Shown: positions 8,519 through 20,680 of the stretch, in pieces
How the letters are laid out: every line of letters starts with the position of its first letter
Position numbering within the stretch: position 1 is the first letter of the stretch
DNA from: Sphingomonadaceae bacterium
GTDB taxonomy: Bacteria > Pseudomonadota > Alphaproteobacteria > Sphingomonadales > Sphingomonadaceae
Reading direction: 5' to 3'
DNA: 64,000 nucleotides
Assembly: GCA_947451145.1 (NCBI GenBank)
Contig: CANFXW010000014.1
Location: 1 to 64,000 of the forward strand
Notes under the pieces: model-generated
What the model saw: the letters and a program-made list of their open reading frames with translations, nothing else
What the model was told of the DNA's origin: nothing
The model's database searches: none
Translations under genes and position numbers: made by a program

Positions 8519-9322
8519 ATGCACCCTTCACTGATCGAAGATTGCAGCCTGAGCGGCCGCGTCGCGGTGATCACCGGCGCAGCCTCGGGCATCGGGCAGG
8601 AAACTGCGCGTTTGTTTGCGCAAGCAGGTGCGCTGGTGGTGCTCGCGGACCTTGAGGAGGTCGGCCTTGACGCGACCGCCGCGATGGTGGTGGAGATTGG
8701 CGGCGAAGTGGTCTCGCAGGTCGCTAATGTCGTGCACCGGGCAGAGATCGAAGCTCTCGCCGATCTGGCCTTTGCGCAGCGGGGTCGGCTCGATGTCTGG
8801 GTAAATGCCGCAGGTATCCTTACCGACTTTGCCATACTCGATGCCGAGGAGGCGGAGATCGACCGGTTGTTCGCCACCAACCTAAAGGGGCAATACTGGG
8901 GCTGCGCGGCGGCGGGCCGGGTGATGCAACGGCAAGGCGGTGGCTCGATCGTCAATATTTCCTCGGCAGCGGCAGACAATCCCAAGCCGATGCTTTCTGC
9001 CTATTCGATCTCGAAGGCGGGGGTGAACATGCTGACGCAATCGGCCGCGGTGGAATTCGGCGCTTTCCATTGCCGGGTTAACGCGATTGCTCCCGGCTTC
9101 ATCGAGACACCGATGGTGGCTTCGGCCTGGCTCGACAGCGAAGGCCAGATCGACGCTGTGCAACGCGAAGAGTTTCTGCGCGCCCGGGCCGCCGCGACGC
9201 CGATCGGGCTGACCGGCAGGCCGCGCGATATAGCGCACGCCGCGCTCTACCTTGCCTCGGACGCCAGTCGCTTCGTGACCGGTCAGGTGCTGCGCGTCAA
9301 TGGCGGCCTCGTCATGCGCTGA
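8519..9322 (+). CDS. Short-chain dehydrogenase/reductase (SDR)
   Basis: A 267-residue classical SDR oxidoreductase. It has the cofactor motif TGAASGIGQ, Asp in the ADLEEV stretch after beta-2 (suggesting NAD preference), the structural NAAG (WVNAAGIL), and the catalytic Ser (NISSAAA) with Tyr-Lys in AYSISK. The C-terminal GQVLRVNGG is standard. The start at MHPSLI follows GGAGG. The substrate is unknown; as part of the island it may oxidise an alcohol made by the P450. It converges on the P450 gene with a 5-base gap. Confidence 0.9.
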   Translation: MHPSLIEDCSLSGRVAVITGAASGIGQETARLFAQAGALVVLADLEEVGLDATAAMVVEIGGEVVSQVANVVHRAEIEALADLAFAQRGRLDVWVNAAGILTDFAILDAEEAEIDRLFATNLKGQYWGCAAAGRVMQRQGGGSIVNISSAAADNPKPMLSAYSISKAGVNMLTQSAAVEFGAFHCRVNAIAPGFIETPMVASAWLDSEGQIDAVQREEFLRARAAATPIGLTGRPRDIAHAALYLASDASRFVTGQVLRVNGGLVMR

Positions 9323-9327
9323 CTTCG

Positions 9328-10584
9328 TCAACGGCGGGGAATGACGACGGGTATTTCGTCATAGCCGCGAATCTGCAGCGAATAGGATCGCCTGGGCTCA
9401 CGCGTGACGACGATTTCGGGAAACCGCCTAAGCATCTCTTCCCAGACAATTGACAGTTGCAGTTCGGCAAGCCGCGTTCCGAGGCAATGGTGAATCCCGT
9501 AGCCGAAAGATGTGTGCGCGCGCGCCTGCGGCCGTTCGATGTCGAGGCGGTCAGCTTGCGCGTAAACGGTCTCATCCCGGTTGGCCGAGAGATACCATGT
9601 GGCAACCTTTTGGCCCTTGCGGATGGTCTTCCCGCCGATCTCTGTATCGCGCGTCGCGGTGCGGCGGGTGTAGGAGATCGGCGTTTGCCAGCGGATGGCT
9701 TCTGAAACCATTGCCGGAAGCAGTCGCGGATCTTCGCGCAATTTGCGAAGCTGGTCGGGAAAGCGATGGAAGGCGAGCAGCGATCCCGAAATCGAATTGC
9801 GGGTTGTATCGTTGCCGCCTGTGGTCAGCAGGATGACCATGCCGAAATATTCCTGCGGCGACATGTGGCGCGTGGCCGGGCTGTGCGCGAGCATCGAGAT
9901 GAGGTCGCCTGCGGGTTCGGCATTGACGCGCTGGTTCCACAGATCGACGAAGTAGGTGCGCAGATCGCCGAGGATTGCCTGCTTTTGCTCCTGCGTAGCG
10001 ACCAGTCCCTTGCCCGGCGTGGCGAGGATAACGTCGGACCAATAGACCAGTTGGCGGCGATCTTCCTGTGGCACATCGAGCAGGGTGGCGAGGGTCATGG
10101 CGGTCAGCTCGACCGCGACCTTGTCGACCCAGTTGAACTCCTCGCCAATTGGCAGTTCGTCGAGAATGCGCCCGGCGCGCTCGCGGATCAGGGGGCCGAG
10201 CACTTTCATATTGGCCGGAGACAGTGCCGGGCTGATGCTCCGTCGCTGTTCGTCGTGCTCAGGCGGGTCCATGTTGATGAAACTCGGCGCCAACGTCCCG
10301 CCCGCCGTGCCGTCGGCCAAAGTCGTGCCCAGCGAGGACGAGAATGCTGCGTAATCTTCGGCAACTGCCCTGACGTCGGCATAGCGGGTGATTGACCAAT
10401 ATGGCCCGAAGTCGCTCTCGGCGGTATAGTGGATAGGGTCTTCTTTGCGAAGGCGTTCGAACATCGGGCCTATTGCATCAACGGCCATCAGATCGGGCTG
10501 GGCCGGGTTCAGCTGGTCAAGCGGCAATGACCATGCATCGTCGCGGGCCCGCTCAAGCAGCATGTCCTGCTCAGACATTGGCAT
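9328..10584 (-). CDS. Cytochrome P450
   Basis: A 418-residue soluble bacterial P450. The heme-binding loop is FGYGIHHCLGTRLA (Cys ~367), the I-helix oxygen-activation motif is TTGGNDTT, the K-helix ExxR is EAIR, and HDEQRR lies in the C-helix region. It is a three-component type needing ferredoxin and reductase, neither adjacent; an adrenodoxin-reductase-like enzyme is encoded at 60432-61751 but nothing links the two. Its start overlaps the stop of the upstream amidohydrolase gene by 14 bases, implying translational coupling in a DUF1330-amidase-hydrolase-P450 operon. I cannot assign a CYP family or substrate. Confidence 0.93.
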   Translation of the reverse strand: MPMSEQDMLLERARDDAWSLPLDQLNPAQPDLMAVDAIGPMFERLRKEDPIHYTAESDFGPYWSITRYADVRAVAEDYAAFSSSLGTTLADGTAGGTLAPSFINMDPPEHDEQRRSISPALSPANMKVLGPLIRERAGRILDELPIGEEFNWVDKVAVELTAMTLATLLDVPQEDRRQLVYWSDVILATPGKGLVATQEQKQAILGDLRTYFVDLWNQRVNAEPAGDLISMLAHSPATRHMSPQEYFGMVILLTTGGNDTTRNSISGSLLAFHRFPDQLRKLREDPRLLPAMVSEAIRWQTPISYTRRTATRDTEIGGKTIRKGQKVATWYLSANRDETVYAQADRLDIERPQARAHTSFGYGIHHCLGTRLAELQLSIVWEEMLRRFPEIVVTREPRRSYSLQIRGYDEIPVVIPRR

Positions 10585-12319
10585 CTACCGGTGACTGGGC
10601 GCCGCGTACGACGCGCCCTGGCAATGCGCCGGTTGGCACATCGTCCTTCAGGATTGGCTGGCCGCTGACAATGGTCCAGCGGTAGCCGGCGGCCACCTGA
10701 TCGAGCCGACGCCCGCCGCCTGGCAAGTCATCGACGATAACCGGAGCCATGAGCTCAAGGTTCTCAAGATCAATCACGTTCAGGTCTGCCTTGTATCCCG
10801 GCGCTATCCTGCCGCGATCGTTCAATCTGGCGATCCCGGCGGGGTCGGAAGTCATGGCTTTCACCGCCTGGCCCAGCGTCAGTTTCCGCCCGGGACGGTC
10901 GCGCACCCAGTGGGTCAGGACGAATGTAGGATAGCTGGAATCGCAGACCAACCCGTAATGCGCACCGCCGTCGCCGAGGCCCATTACCGAATTGGGGTCA
11001 TCGAAAAACTCGAACATGTGGTCGAGCGAGCCCTTGGCATAGTTGCCGATCGTCACCAGCAGCATGGCGCGACCGCCATCTTGCATAAGCAGGTCATAGG
11101 CGATCTCAGCGGCGGGAAGACCCTCGCGTTCGGCGCGTTCGGCGATGCTTGAAGATCCCTCCGGCTCATAGACTGGCGGGTTTCCGAGTTCATACATCAG
11201 ATGGAACTGCCGGGTAAGCGCTGTCAGCGGCATCAGTGCATCGTCCGGTTCCTCGGCGACGATCTTGGCTCGAACTTCCGGTTTGGCCAGCTCGATCATG
11301 CGCTGCTCGAGCGGCAGATGCGCAATGGTCTTATAGGTCGGGCAATGGACAAAGGGGTTGCTCGTCAAATCGAAGCTGGCGAGCATGCCGATCGGGCGCG
11401 GGAAATACTGCGGATGGATCAGTGCACCGCCTTCTTCGTTATACTCGCGGGTCAGTTTGAGCAAATGCAGCCAGTGGTCGCCCCGCGCACGATTGCTTTG
11501 GGCGATGGTATAGGTGATCGGTTGGCCGGACTCTTCGCCGACCGCGCGCAGCAGCGCGAATTCGTCGGCCGGGCTCAGCCCTTCGGCACCGAGTTCGGTG
11601 AGGATCTGGAACAGGCCCCCGCCGCCATCACGCACGGCTTGCGCGGCAGCAACCATCTCGTTGCGCCCGGCATTGAAGCTCGGCACCAGTTCACCGTCGC
11701 TGCGACGGTCGAATTCGGTGCGCGACGAGGCAAAGCCCAGCGCGCCGGCCTCGATCGCTTCGCGGATGATCCTGCTCATCGCCGCGATGTCGTCTGCCGT
11801 TGCCGGTTCGCGATTGGCCCCGCGCTCACCCATGGCATAGACCCTGACCGCCGAATGCGGGACAAAGGCGCCCAGATCGATGTCGCGTGGCAGCGATTCC
11901 AGCACGTCCAGATATTCGGGGAAGGTCTCCCAGTTCCAGGTGAGCCCCTCCTTCATCACGACCCCGGGAATATCCTCAACGCCTTCCATCGCGGAACACA
12001 GCAGTTCGCGGTCCTGCGGCCGGCACGGCGCAAAGCCGACGCCGCAATTGCCGATGATGACAGTGGTAACGCCGTGTGCCGAGGACGGATTGAGGCGGCT
12101 CGACCAGATCGCCTGGCCGTCATAATGGGTATGCAGATCGACAAATCCGGGCGTTACCAGCAGCCCCGAAGCATCGATCTCCTCATTGCCGCGGCCCGCG
12201 ACCTCGCCGACTGCCGCTATGACGCCCTGGCTTAGTGCAACATCGGCCAGACGCGGCTCGCTGCCTGTGCCATCGACGACCAGTCCGCCGCGGATCACCA
12301 GATCATACTGTTCAGCCAT
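10571..12319 (-). CDS. N-acyl-D-amino-acid deacylase-like amidohydrolase (second paralogue)
   Basis: A 582-residue paralogue of the hydrolase at 5677-7389, with the same landmarks: [12 protein letters not shown] (His63, His65), [10 protein letters not shown] (Cys92), DGGAHYG, and the C-terminal [15 protein letters not shown] seen in both copies. The middle of the protein differs ([13 protein letters not shown] here, [14 protein letters not shown] in the first), which suggests different substrates. The gene sits 3 bases after the amidase and overlaps the P450, so the three are probably one transcript. The amide-type bond it cleaves is unknown. Confidence 0.86.
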   Translation of the reverse strand: MAEQYDLVIRGGLVVDGTGSEPRLADVALSQGVIAAVGEVAGRGNEEIDASGLLVTPGFVDLHTHYDGQAIWSSRLNPSSAHGVTTVIIGNCGVGFAPCRPQDRELLCSAMEGVEDIPGVVMKEGLTWNWETFPEYLDVLESLPRDIDLGAFVPHSAVRVYAMGERGANREPATADDIAAMSRIIREAIEAGALGFASSRTEFDRRSDGELVPSFNAGRNEMVAAAQAVRDGGGGLFQILTELGAEGLSPADEFALLRAVGEESGQPITYTIAQSNRARGDHWLHLLKLTREYNEEGGALIHPQYFPRPIGMLASFDLTSNPFVHCPTYKTIAHLPLEQRMIELAKPEVRAKIVAEEPDDALMPLTALTRQFHLMYELGNPPVYEPEGSSSIAERAEREGLPAAEIAYDLLMQDGGRAMLLVTIGNYAKGSLDHMFEFFDDPNSVMGLGDGGAHYGLVCDSSYPTFVLTHWVRDRPGRKLTLGQAVKAMTSDPAGIARLNDRGRIAPGYKADLNVIDLENLELMAPVIVDDLPGGGRRLDQVAAGYRWTIVSGQPILKDDVPTGALPGRVVRGAQSPVDANV

Positions 12320-12322
12320 CTC

Positions 12323-13729
12323 CTACTCCCGCGTCATCAGGAAGGCCTGCGCCAGTTGCAGCATGCGCGCCTCGCTCTTGGGTTTGCCAAGGATCTGCAA
12401 GCCAACCGGCATGCCATCGACCAGCCCGGCCGGAACCGACATGGCGGGCCAGCCCAGCAGGTTGGCGACCCCGGTCATTGCCGTGTAGAGTCCGGAAAAT
12501 CCCTGCGCGATCCCGCTGTCGGCCCAAGCCTTGCGGGTAGGGGCGATGCTCAGGATGGTTGGCGTGACAATGAAATCGGCTTCGCTGAGAACCTGCCGCA
12601 GTGCAGTCCAGATGCGCTGGCGGGCCTCGCGAACCCGCACGGCAACTTCGCGCGATGGCTGGGTAGTAACCGCAATTGTCGGATCCCCCATCAGCACTGT
12701 GTTGGCGACCCAGCCGGGATTTTCGAACTTCTGGTCTGTGGCGCGGATCTCGGCGCCGATGGCGGCAAGCTCGAAAGCGGCCTTGCGGACTGTCTCGATA
12801 ACCCGCGCCGACTCTGCGACCGCGAAGTCGCTCGCATAACCGAAGTCATCGCTCCAGATCAGCCGCATGCCCTTGGCGCCAGAATCGAGAGTGGCGAAAT
12901 AGTCAGGCACGTCGTCCTGCAGGCCCATCTGGTCGCGCCCGTCCGGGCCGGCCAGAACCGACAGCACTGTCGCTGCGTCGCGCACATCGCGGACCAGCGG
13001 GCCATAAGTGCTGACCGGGCGGGTGCCGATATGCTCCCACTCGAATGAAGGCACGAGGCCGCGCGTCGGATGGAGGCCAACGAGGCCACAGAACGAAGCG
13101 GGCAGCCGCGTTGATCCGAGCCCGTCGCCAGCTACAGTGATCGGTGTCATTGCGGATGCAGCCGCGCAGGCGCTGCCGCTGCTGGAATCGCCACAGACGC
13201 GTGTCGTGTCCCAGGGATTAAGCGGCATCCGGTCCGAATCGCCGAATTCGCGAACGACAAGCCCGGCGACAGTCGGGCCGATTATGACCGCCCCCGCCGC
13301 CCGCATCCGCTCGGCTTCCAGACAATCGCGCGGTGCCACAAGGTCACGCGGCACGCCATCATTAGGCAGGCTCAGATCGCGCCACGACAAGCCCTTGATG
13401 GGCAGGAATTCCTTCATCGCAACGGGAATGCCGTGCAGCGGCGCCAGCGCTTCTCCGGCCATAACCGCACGCTCGGCCTCCTTGGCCTGGGCGCGGGCAC
13501 CATCTCCGTCGATCTGACGGAAGGCATGCAATTGCGGATCGAGACGAGCGATACGCGCCAGAAAATGCTCGGTCACTTCGACGGGCGAAATTTTGCGCTG
13601 TCCGATCAGCTCGCGCAATTGCCATGCGGGCATCCAGCCAAGGTCGCCGTCATCGACCGGCGTCGCCCTGGCCAGCCGTGTCTCGTGGCGGTTGCGAAGT
13701 TCCGTTCCGGTGCCGGCATCAACTGTCAT
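12323..13729 (-). CDS. Amidase signature family enzyme
   Basis: A 468-residue amidase-signature hydrolase. The Ser-cisSer-Lys triad is traceable: Lys106 in PVAMKEF, cis-Ser ~182 in GDSSSGSA and nucleophile Ser206 in DGLGSTRLP, followed by FCGLVGLHPT. Two glycines of the usual GGSSGGS loop are replaced (Asp181, Ser184) and the DTGGS motif reads DGLGS, so specificity may be unusual. The enzyme should release ammonia or an amine from an amide. It is the second gene of the operon with DUF1330, hydrolase and P450. Confidence 0.87.
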   Translation of the reverse strand: MTVDAGTGTELRNRHETRLARATPVDDGDLGWMPAWQLRELIGQRKISPVEVTEHFLARIARLDPQLHAFRQIDGDGARAQAKEAERAVMAGEALAPLHGIPVAMKEFLPIKGLSWRDLSLPNDGVPRDLVAPRDCLEAERMRAAGAVIIGPTVAGLVVREFGDSDRMPLNPWDTTRVCGDSSSGSACAAASAMTPITVAGDGLGSTRLPASFCGLVGLHPTRGLVPSFEWEHIGTRPVSTYGPLVRDVRDAATVLSVLAGPDGRDQMGLQDDVPDYFATLDSGAKGMRLIWSDDFGYASDFAVAESARVIETVRKAAFELAAIGAEIRATDQKFENPGWVANTVLMGDPTIAVTTQPSREVAVRVREARQRIWTALRQVLSEADFIVTPTILSIAPTRKAWADSGIAQGFSGLYTAMTGVANLLGWPAMSVPAGLVDGMPVGLQILGKPKSEARMLQLAQAFLMTRE

Positions 13730-13763
13730 CGCGTTTTCCCGTTTCCATCACTTCATGCGCCGA

Positions 13764-14069
13764 TCATCCGGCCGACGTTGGCAATCCCTCGACGATCAGA
13801 CTGCGGAAGGTTGCCGCTTTGCTCCGCGCTGCCACGGCAGCCTGATAGTGCGGGCTGAAAAACCAGGCTTTGGCCATTTCCACGTCTGGAAACTCGATCA
13901 CGGTGACCGCGTCGGGCAAGTCACCTTCGAGCTGCGTAAGATCACCGTAGGCGGCAAGCACCTTGAGCCCTGGCGTGGGCTCTTTTGGCGCGGAAAGGCG
14001 CTGGTATTCGGCTATGGCTTCGGGATCGATAATGGGTGTTTCGCGGAACACGATTACATAAGCGGCCAT
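13764..14069 (-). CDS. DUF1330 domain protein
   Basis: A 101-residue dimeric alpha/beta-barrel (ferredoxin-like fold) protein of the DUF1330 family, recognised by AAYVIVFRETPI, the spacing to AVTVIEFPDVEMAKAWFFSPHYQ, and the A..R motif near the end (AVAARSKAATFRSLIVEG). Family members have no established general function. I chose MAAYV because GGGAGA precedes it by six bases. It is the first gene of the minus-strand operon. A structural or enzymatic role in the pathway is possible but not shown. Confidence 0.78.
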   Translation of the reverse strand: MAAYVIVFRETPIIDPEAIAEYQRLSAPKEPTPGLKVLAAYGDLTQLEGDLPDAVTVIEFPDVEMAKAWFFSPHYQAAVAARSKAATFRSLIVEGLPTSAG

Positions 14070-14568
14070 TCTTGCTTCTCCCATGATCTATCGTTTTGTG
14101 CTTTTGAAGGAGGCTAACCGGCGCGATCAGTCGAGGCAATCAGATTATATTGCACATGGCGAATTGAATTGATTTCCGGTCATGCTACGCCATGCCCGGG
14201 CCATGTAACCAGCGCATACTGACACCAAGACAGACCAACATGGCGATCCAATATGGGGTCAATGTCGGTTATGCATTGGGCGACTTCACGTTAGAGAATG
14301 GCGCGGCCCTTTTGGTGCCGGTGTCACATTCTTTGCGGCCAAAGCCCAAGCCGCGCCAATCCGAGACTTGTTGCGATTAGTCTGACAGCACTAAGCTTTG
14401 TTTCATTTCGGCAAGGCAGATCAGGAAGTCTGAAAAGCGGTGACAGCAGCAGGCCGGAATACTCCATTTGGTGGAGCATCCCGGCCATTCGCTGATCAGA
14501 ACTTGAATCAGCCTTGCCGCGCAGGCCATCACGGCCATCGAAGCTGACATTGGTGCCCTGAAGCCAAT
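14070..14568. other. 500-base gap without an intact gene
   Basis: Between the DUF1330 and ligI genes no credible intact gene is visible. It holds a probable phytanoyl-CoA dioxygenase remnant (separate entry) and an imperfect hairpin at 14452-14486 (GGCCGG...CTCCA paired with TGGAG...CCGGCC). The last ~200 bases read open on the minus strand without a start codon, which may be further decayed coding sequence. Confidence 0.5.
14240..14377 (+). pseudogene. Remnant of a phytanoyl-CoA dioxygenase (PhyH) family gene
   Basis: The frame starting at ATG 14240 reads MAIQYGVNVGYALGDF and then TLENGAALLVPVSH. The stretch DFT-x-ENGA-xx-LVP-x-SH is the core of PhyH-type Fe(II)/2-oxoglutarate dioxygenases, normally D-F-T-x-E-N-G-A-T-x-x-V-P-G-S-H. 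Only about 40 residues remain before a stop; the upstream HxD and downstream iron ligands are absent. It looks like a fragment left by deletion. The call rests on one motif, so confidence is moderate. Confidence 0.45.
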
Positions 14569-18439
<3,871 letters not shown>

Positions 18440-18455
<16 letters not shown>

Positions 18456-19279
18456 AGTACCGTTGCCGCGGCCGTGTTGGAGATAGGCAGGTGGTAATTG
18501 CGGTGAATTTCCCGTGCCCCGGGGCCCAGCGCACCGCGTGCCGCAATCCAGTTGAGCACCTCGACGCCTTGCGTTCCTGCCAATCGCACGATTTCGTGGA
18601 TTGAATCCTTGGTCAGGGCATCGGGATCGCTCACCAGATTGTCTAGGCAGAAGCGATCATATTCGGCGTTCATGAATCCGGCACGCTCGCCATCTAGCTG
18701 GTGTGACAGGCCGCCGGTACCAATCACCACAATGCGCTCGTCACCTTTCCAGCTCGCCAACGCCTTGTGCACCGACCGGCCGAGGGCAAGGCAGCGCTTG
18801 GCGGAGGGCAGGGGGTGTTGCACTGTGTTGATGCCGATCGGCACCAGCTTTATCGGCCATTGCTCTGCATCGGGATAGGCCAGTTCGAAGGGGATCGAGA
18901 TGGCGTGGTCAACCAGCATCGATTGGCAGGTCACGGGATCGAACTCTTCTTCCACCAGGCCTTCGATGATGTGCCAGCTGAGCTCCGGGTGCCCCTTGAA
19001 CGTCTTGTAGAGTGGCAAACCCCAGCCTTCATCGGCATTGGCATATTCCGGCGCTGCGCCCACCGCGAAGGTTGGCATCTTGTCGAGGAAGAAGTTCAGC
19101 CCGTGATCGTTGGAAAACACCACGGCAACATCGGGCTTCACTTTGGCCAGCCATTCGTGGACCGGCGGAAAGCCGTCGAAGAACGGCTTCCAGTAGGGAT
19201 CCTGCTTGAGGCCGCGATGGATTGCACCGCCGATGGAGGGAACATGGCTGGTGAAATAGGCGCCGACGATCTCAGCCAT
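18440..19279 (-). CDS. LigB-like extradiol dioxygenase catalytic subunit (second copy)
   Basis: A 279-residue class III extradiol ring-cleavage dioxygenase beta subunit, paralogous to ligB at 23145. Conserved iron and catalytic residues remain: His12 (FTSHVPSIG), His in FSNDHGLNFF, catalytic His in GTGGLSHQLDG, and Glu in GVEVLNWI. Residues around the site differ from LigB (NDHGLNFF for [17 protein letters not shown] for EGWGPRPVP), and SHQLDGERAGF recalls gallate dioxygenases. Protocatechuate, gallate or 3-O-methylgallate are candidate substrates. The start at MAEIVG is the family N-terminus; it overlaps its ligA-like partner by 8 bases. Confidence 0.85.
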
Positions 19280-19661
19280 TAAGCATCTCCTTATGAGCGA
19301 CTTCGTAGGATTCGCCGCGTCCCTGCGCGAGCAGCATGGCTTTGAACTTATCAACGCTGACCCCGGTCTGCATTGATCCGACATCCTGCACATTGAGGCC
19401 GAAGATGCCGGCCAGCTTGGCGAGGTAATAGATGTTCCCGCCAGCCGCGATCATGCCCAACACGTCGCGCTTGGCTATGGCCTCGTGCTGTTCCGGCGTC
19501 AGGTTGAAACGGGCGAGATAGGCCGCCTCGTCCGCCAAGAATGCATCGCGATTGACCTTTTCGTTGAATGAAAAGCACAGGGCGTTCAATGCATAGCCCT
19601 TGCGCGCAGCTTCGCCGTCAAACAGCGTGGTGCCGGGAATGGGTTCAAGTTCTGATGGCAT
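19272..19661 (-). CDS. LigA-like extradiol dioxygenase small subunit (second copy)
   Basis: A 129-residue alpha subunit of a LigAB-type dioxygenase, paired with the overlapping LigB-like gene. Family marks: IPGTTLFDGEAARKGYALN, FNLTPEQHEAIAKRDVLGMIAAGGNIYYLAKLAGI split over the helical core, and GQRGESY-like end (LLAQGRGESYEV). In LigAB the small subunit closes the active-site pocket of the catalytic subunit. It is transcribed away from the DUF1932 gene, sharing a 200-base control region. Confidence 0.87.
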   Translation of the reverse strand: MPSELEPIPGTTLFDGEAARKGYALNALCFSFNEKVNRDAFLADEAAYLARFNLTPEQHEAIAKRDVLGMIAAGGNIYYLAKLAGIFGLNVQDVGSMQTGVSVDKFKAMLLAQGRGESYEVAHKEMLNG

Positions 19662-19731
19662 GGCATGCCTCCATTGCTGCGGGCGATAGCCCTTCGTGGG
19701 GCCTTCCTATGTCTGCCTGGGGAGGGCTGAT

Positions 19732-19747
19732 CTTGATCTCGATCAAG
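19732..19747. promoter_or_regulatory. Candidate operator palindrome between second ligA and the lig plus-strand operon
   Basis: CTTGATC-TC-GATCAAG is a perfect 7-base inverted repeat in the 200-base divergent region between the second ligA and the DUF1932 gene. It differs from the ligK-ligR dyad, so it may bind another regulator. No regulator other than LigR is encoded nearby. Confidence 0.4.
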
Positions 19748-19861
19748 CTTTGCGATCGGCGCTACTCCGCAACACCCAATTCGAAGCTCGATTAGCCCAG
19801 CCTTATCGCAAAAGTGCAGTTTCGATTTGCGTGAACCGCAGGCAGGTTGCATCGCCGCTGC

Positions 19862-20680
19862 ATGGGACATGCAATAGCCCTTGTCGGATATGGAGAGGCC
19901 GGATCGACTTTCGCATCGGCTGCCGCTTGGGGCGTGCGCGCTGCGGGGTGGGATGTCCTTGCTGACCGCCGGGCCGCAATGGCGGTTGATGGATTGTCCG
20001 GTGCAGCAAGTGCGGCTGAGGCGCTGGCAGGTGCGCCGCTGGTGCTCTCGCTGGTGACTGCTGACAGTGCACTGGGTGTCGCGCGCGATTATGCGCCTAT
20101 GCTCACGCCCGGTGCGATCTGGTGCGACATGAACTCGGTCGCGCCCGATACCAAGCGCGAAGCGGCAGCTTTGGTTGAGGCGGCGGGCGGGCGCTATGTC
20201 GATGTCGCAGTGCTGGCTCCGGTCAACCCCGGGCGACTGGCAGTGCCCCTGCTTATCTCTGGCAATGCCGCGGCCAAGGCCGAGACGCTGCTGCGCGGCG
20301 CTGGCTTTACCAATACCCGCATCGTTGGCGAGGAGGTGGGCAGGGCCTCGGCGATCAAGATGATCCGTTCGGTCATGGTCAAAGGGATCGAGGCGCTGAC
20401 GGCAGAGATGATGCTTGGGGCAGAAGCCGCTGACGTTACCGATGAGGTTCTGGCCTCGCTCGATGCCAGCGAGAAAGCACTGCCTTGGGTCGAACGCGCG
20501 GCCTATAACATCGAGCGTATGGTTACCCATGGCCTGCGCCGCGCTGCCGAAATGGAGGAGTCAGCCAAGACGCTGGCCTCGCTCGGCGTCGAGCCCGTGA
20601 TGACTTCCGGTACAGTCCGCCGCCAGCGCGAGATGGCCGGGAAGGGCGTTGGAGAAATCCTGGAGAGGAGAGAGCCTTGA
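19862..20680 (+). CDS. NAD(P)-dependent dehydrogenase, 6-phosphogluconate/beta-hydroxyacid type (DUF1932)
   Basis: A 272-residue protein with an N-terminal Rossmann domain (AIALVGYGEAGSTFA) of the 6-phosphogluconate/hydroxyisobutyrate dehydrogenase superfamily and a C-terminal helical DUF1932 domain. The conserved substrate-binding loop (VAVLAPV for DAPVSGG-type) and the catalytic Lys (SAIKMIRSVMVKGIEAL) are visible. It is the first gene of the plus-strand lig operon and overlaps ligJ by 4 bases (TTGA). Its reaction is not known; it could act on a hydroxy-acid or semialdehyde near the pathway, alongside the dedicated dehydrogenase LigC. Confidence 0.8.
   Translation: MGHAIALVGYGEAGSTFASAAAWGVRAAGWDVLADRRAAMAVDGLSGAASAAEALAGAPLVLSLVTADSALGVARDYAPMLTPGAIWCDMNSVAPDTKREAAALVEAAGGRYVDVAVLAPVNPGRLAVPLLISGNAAAKAETLLRGAGFTNTRIVGEEVGRASAIKMIRSVMVKGIEALTAEMMLGAEAADVTDEVLASLDASEKALPWVERAAYNIERMVTHGLRRAAEMEESAKTLASLGVEPVMTSGTVRRQREMAGKGVGEILERREP

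Noticed and set aside
11201..12235. A 344-codon plus-strand frame over the second amidohydrolase
   Set aside because: Antisense shadow without start signal or family motif.
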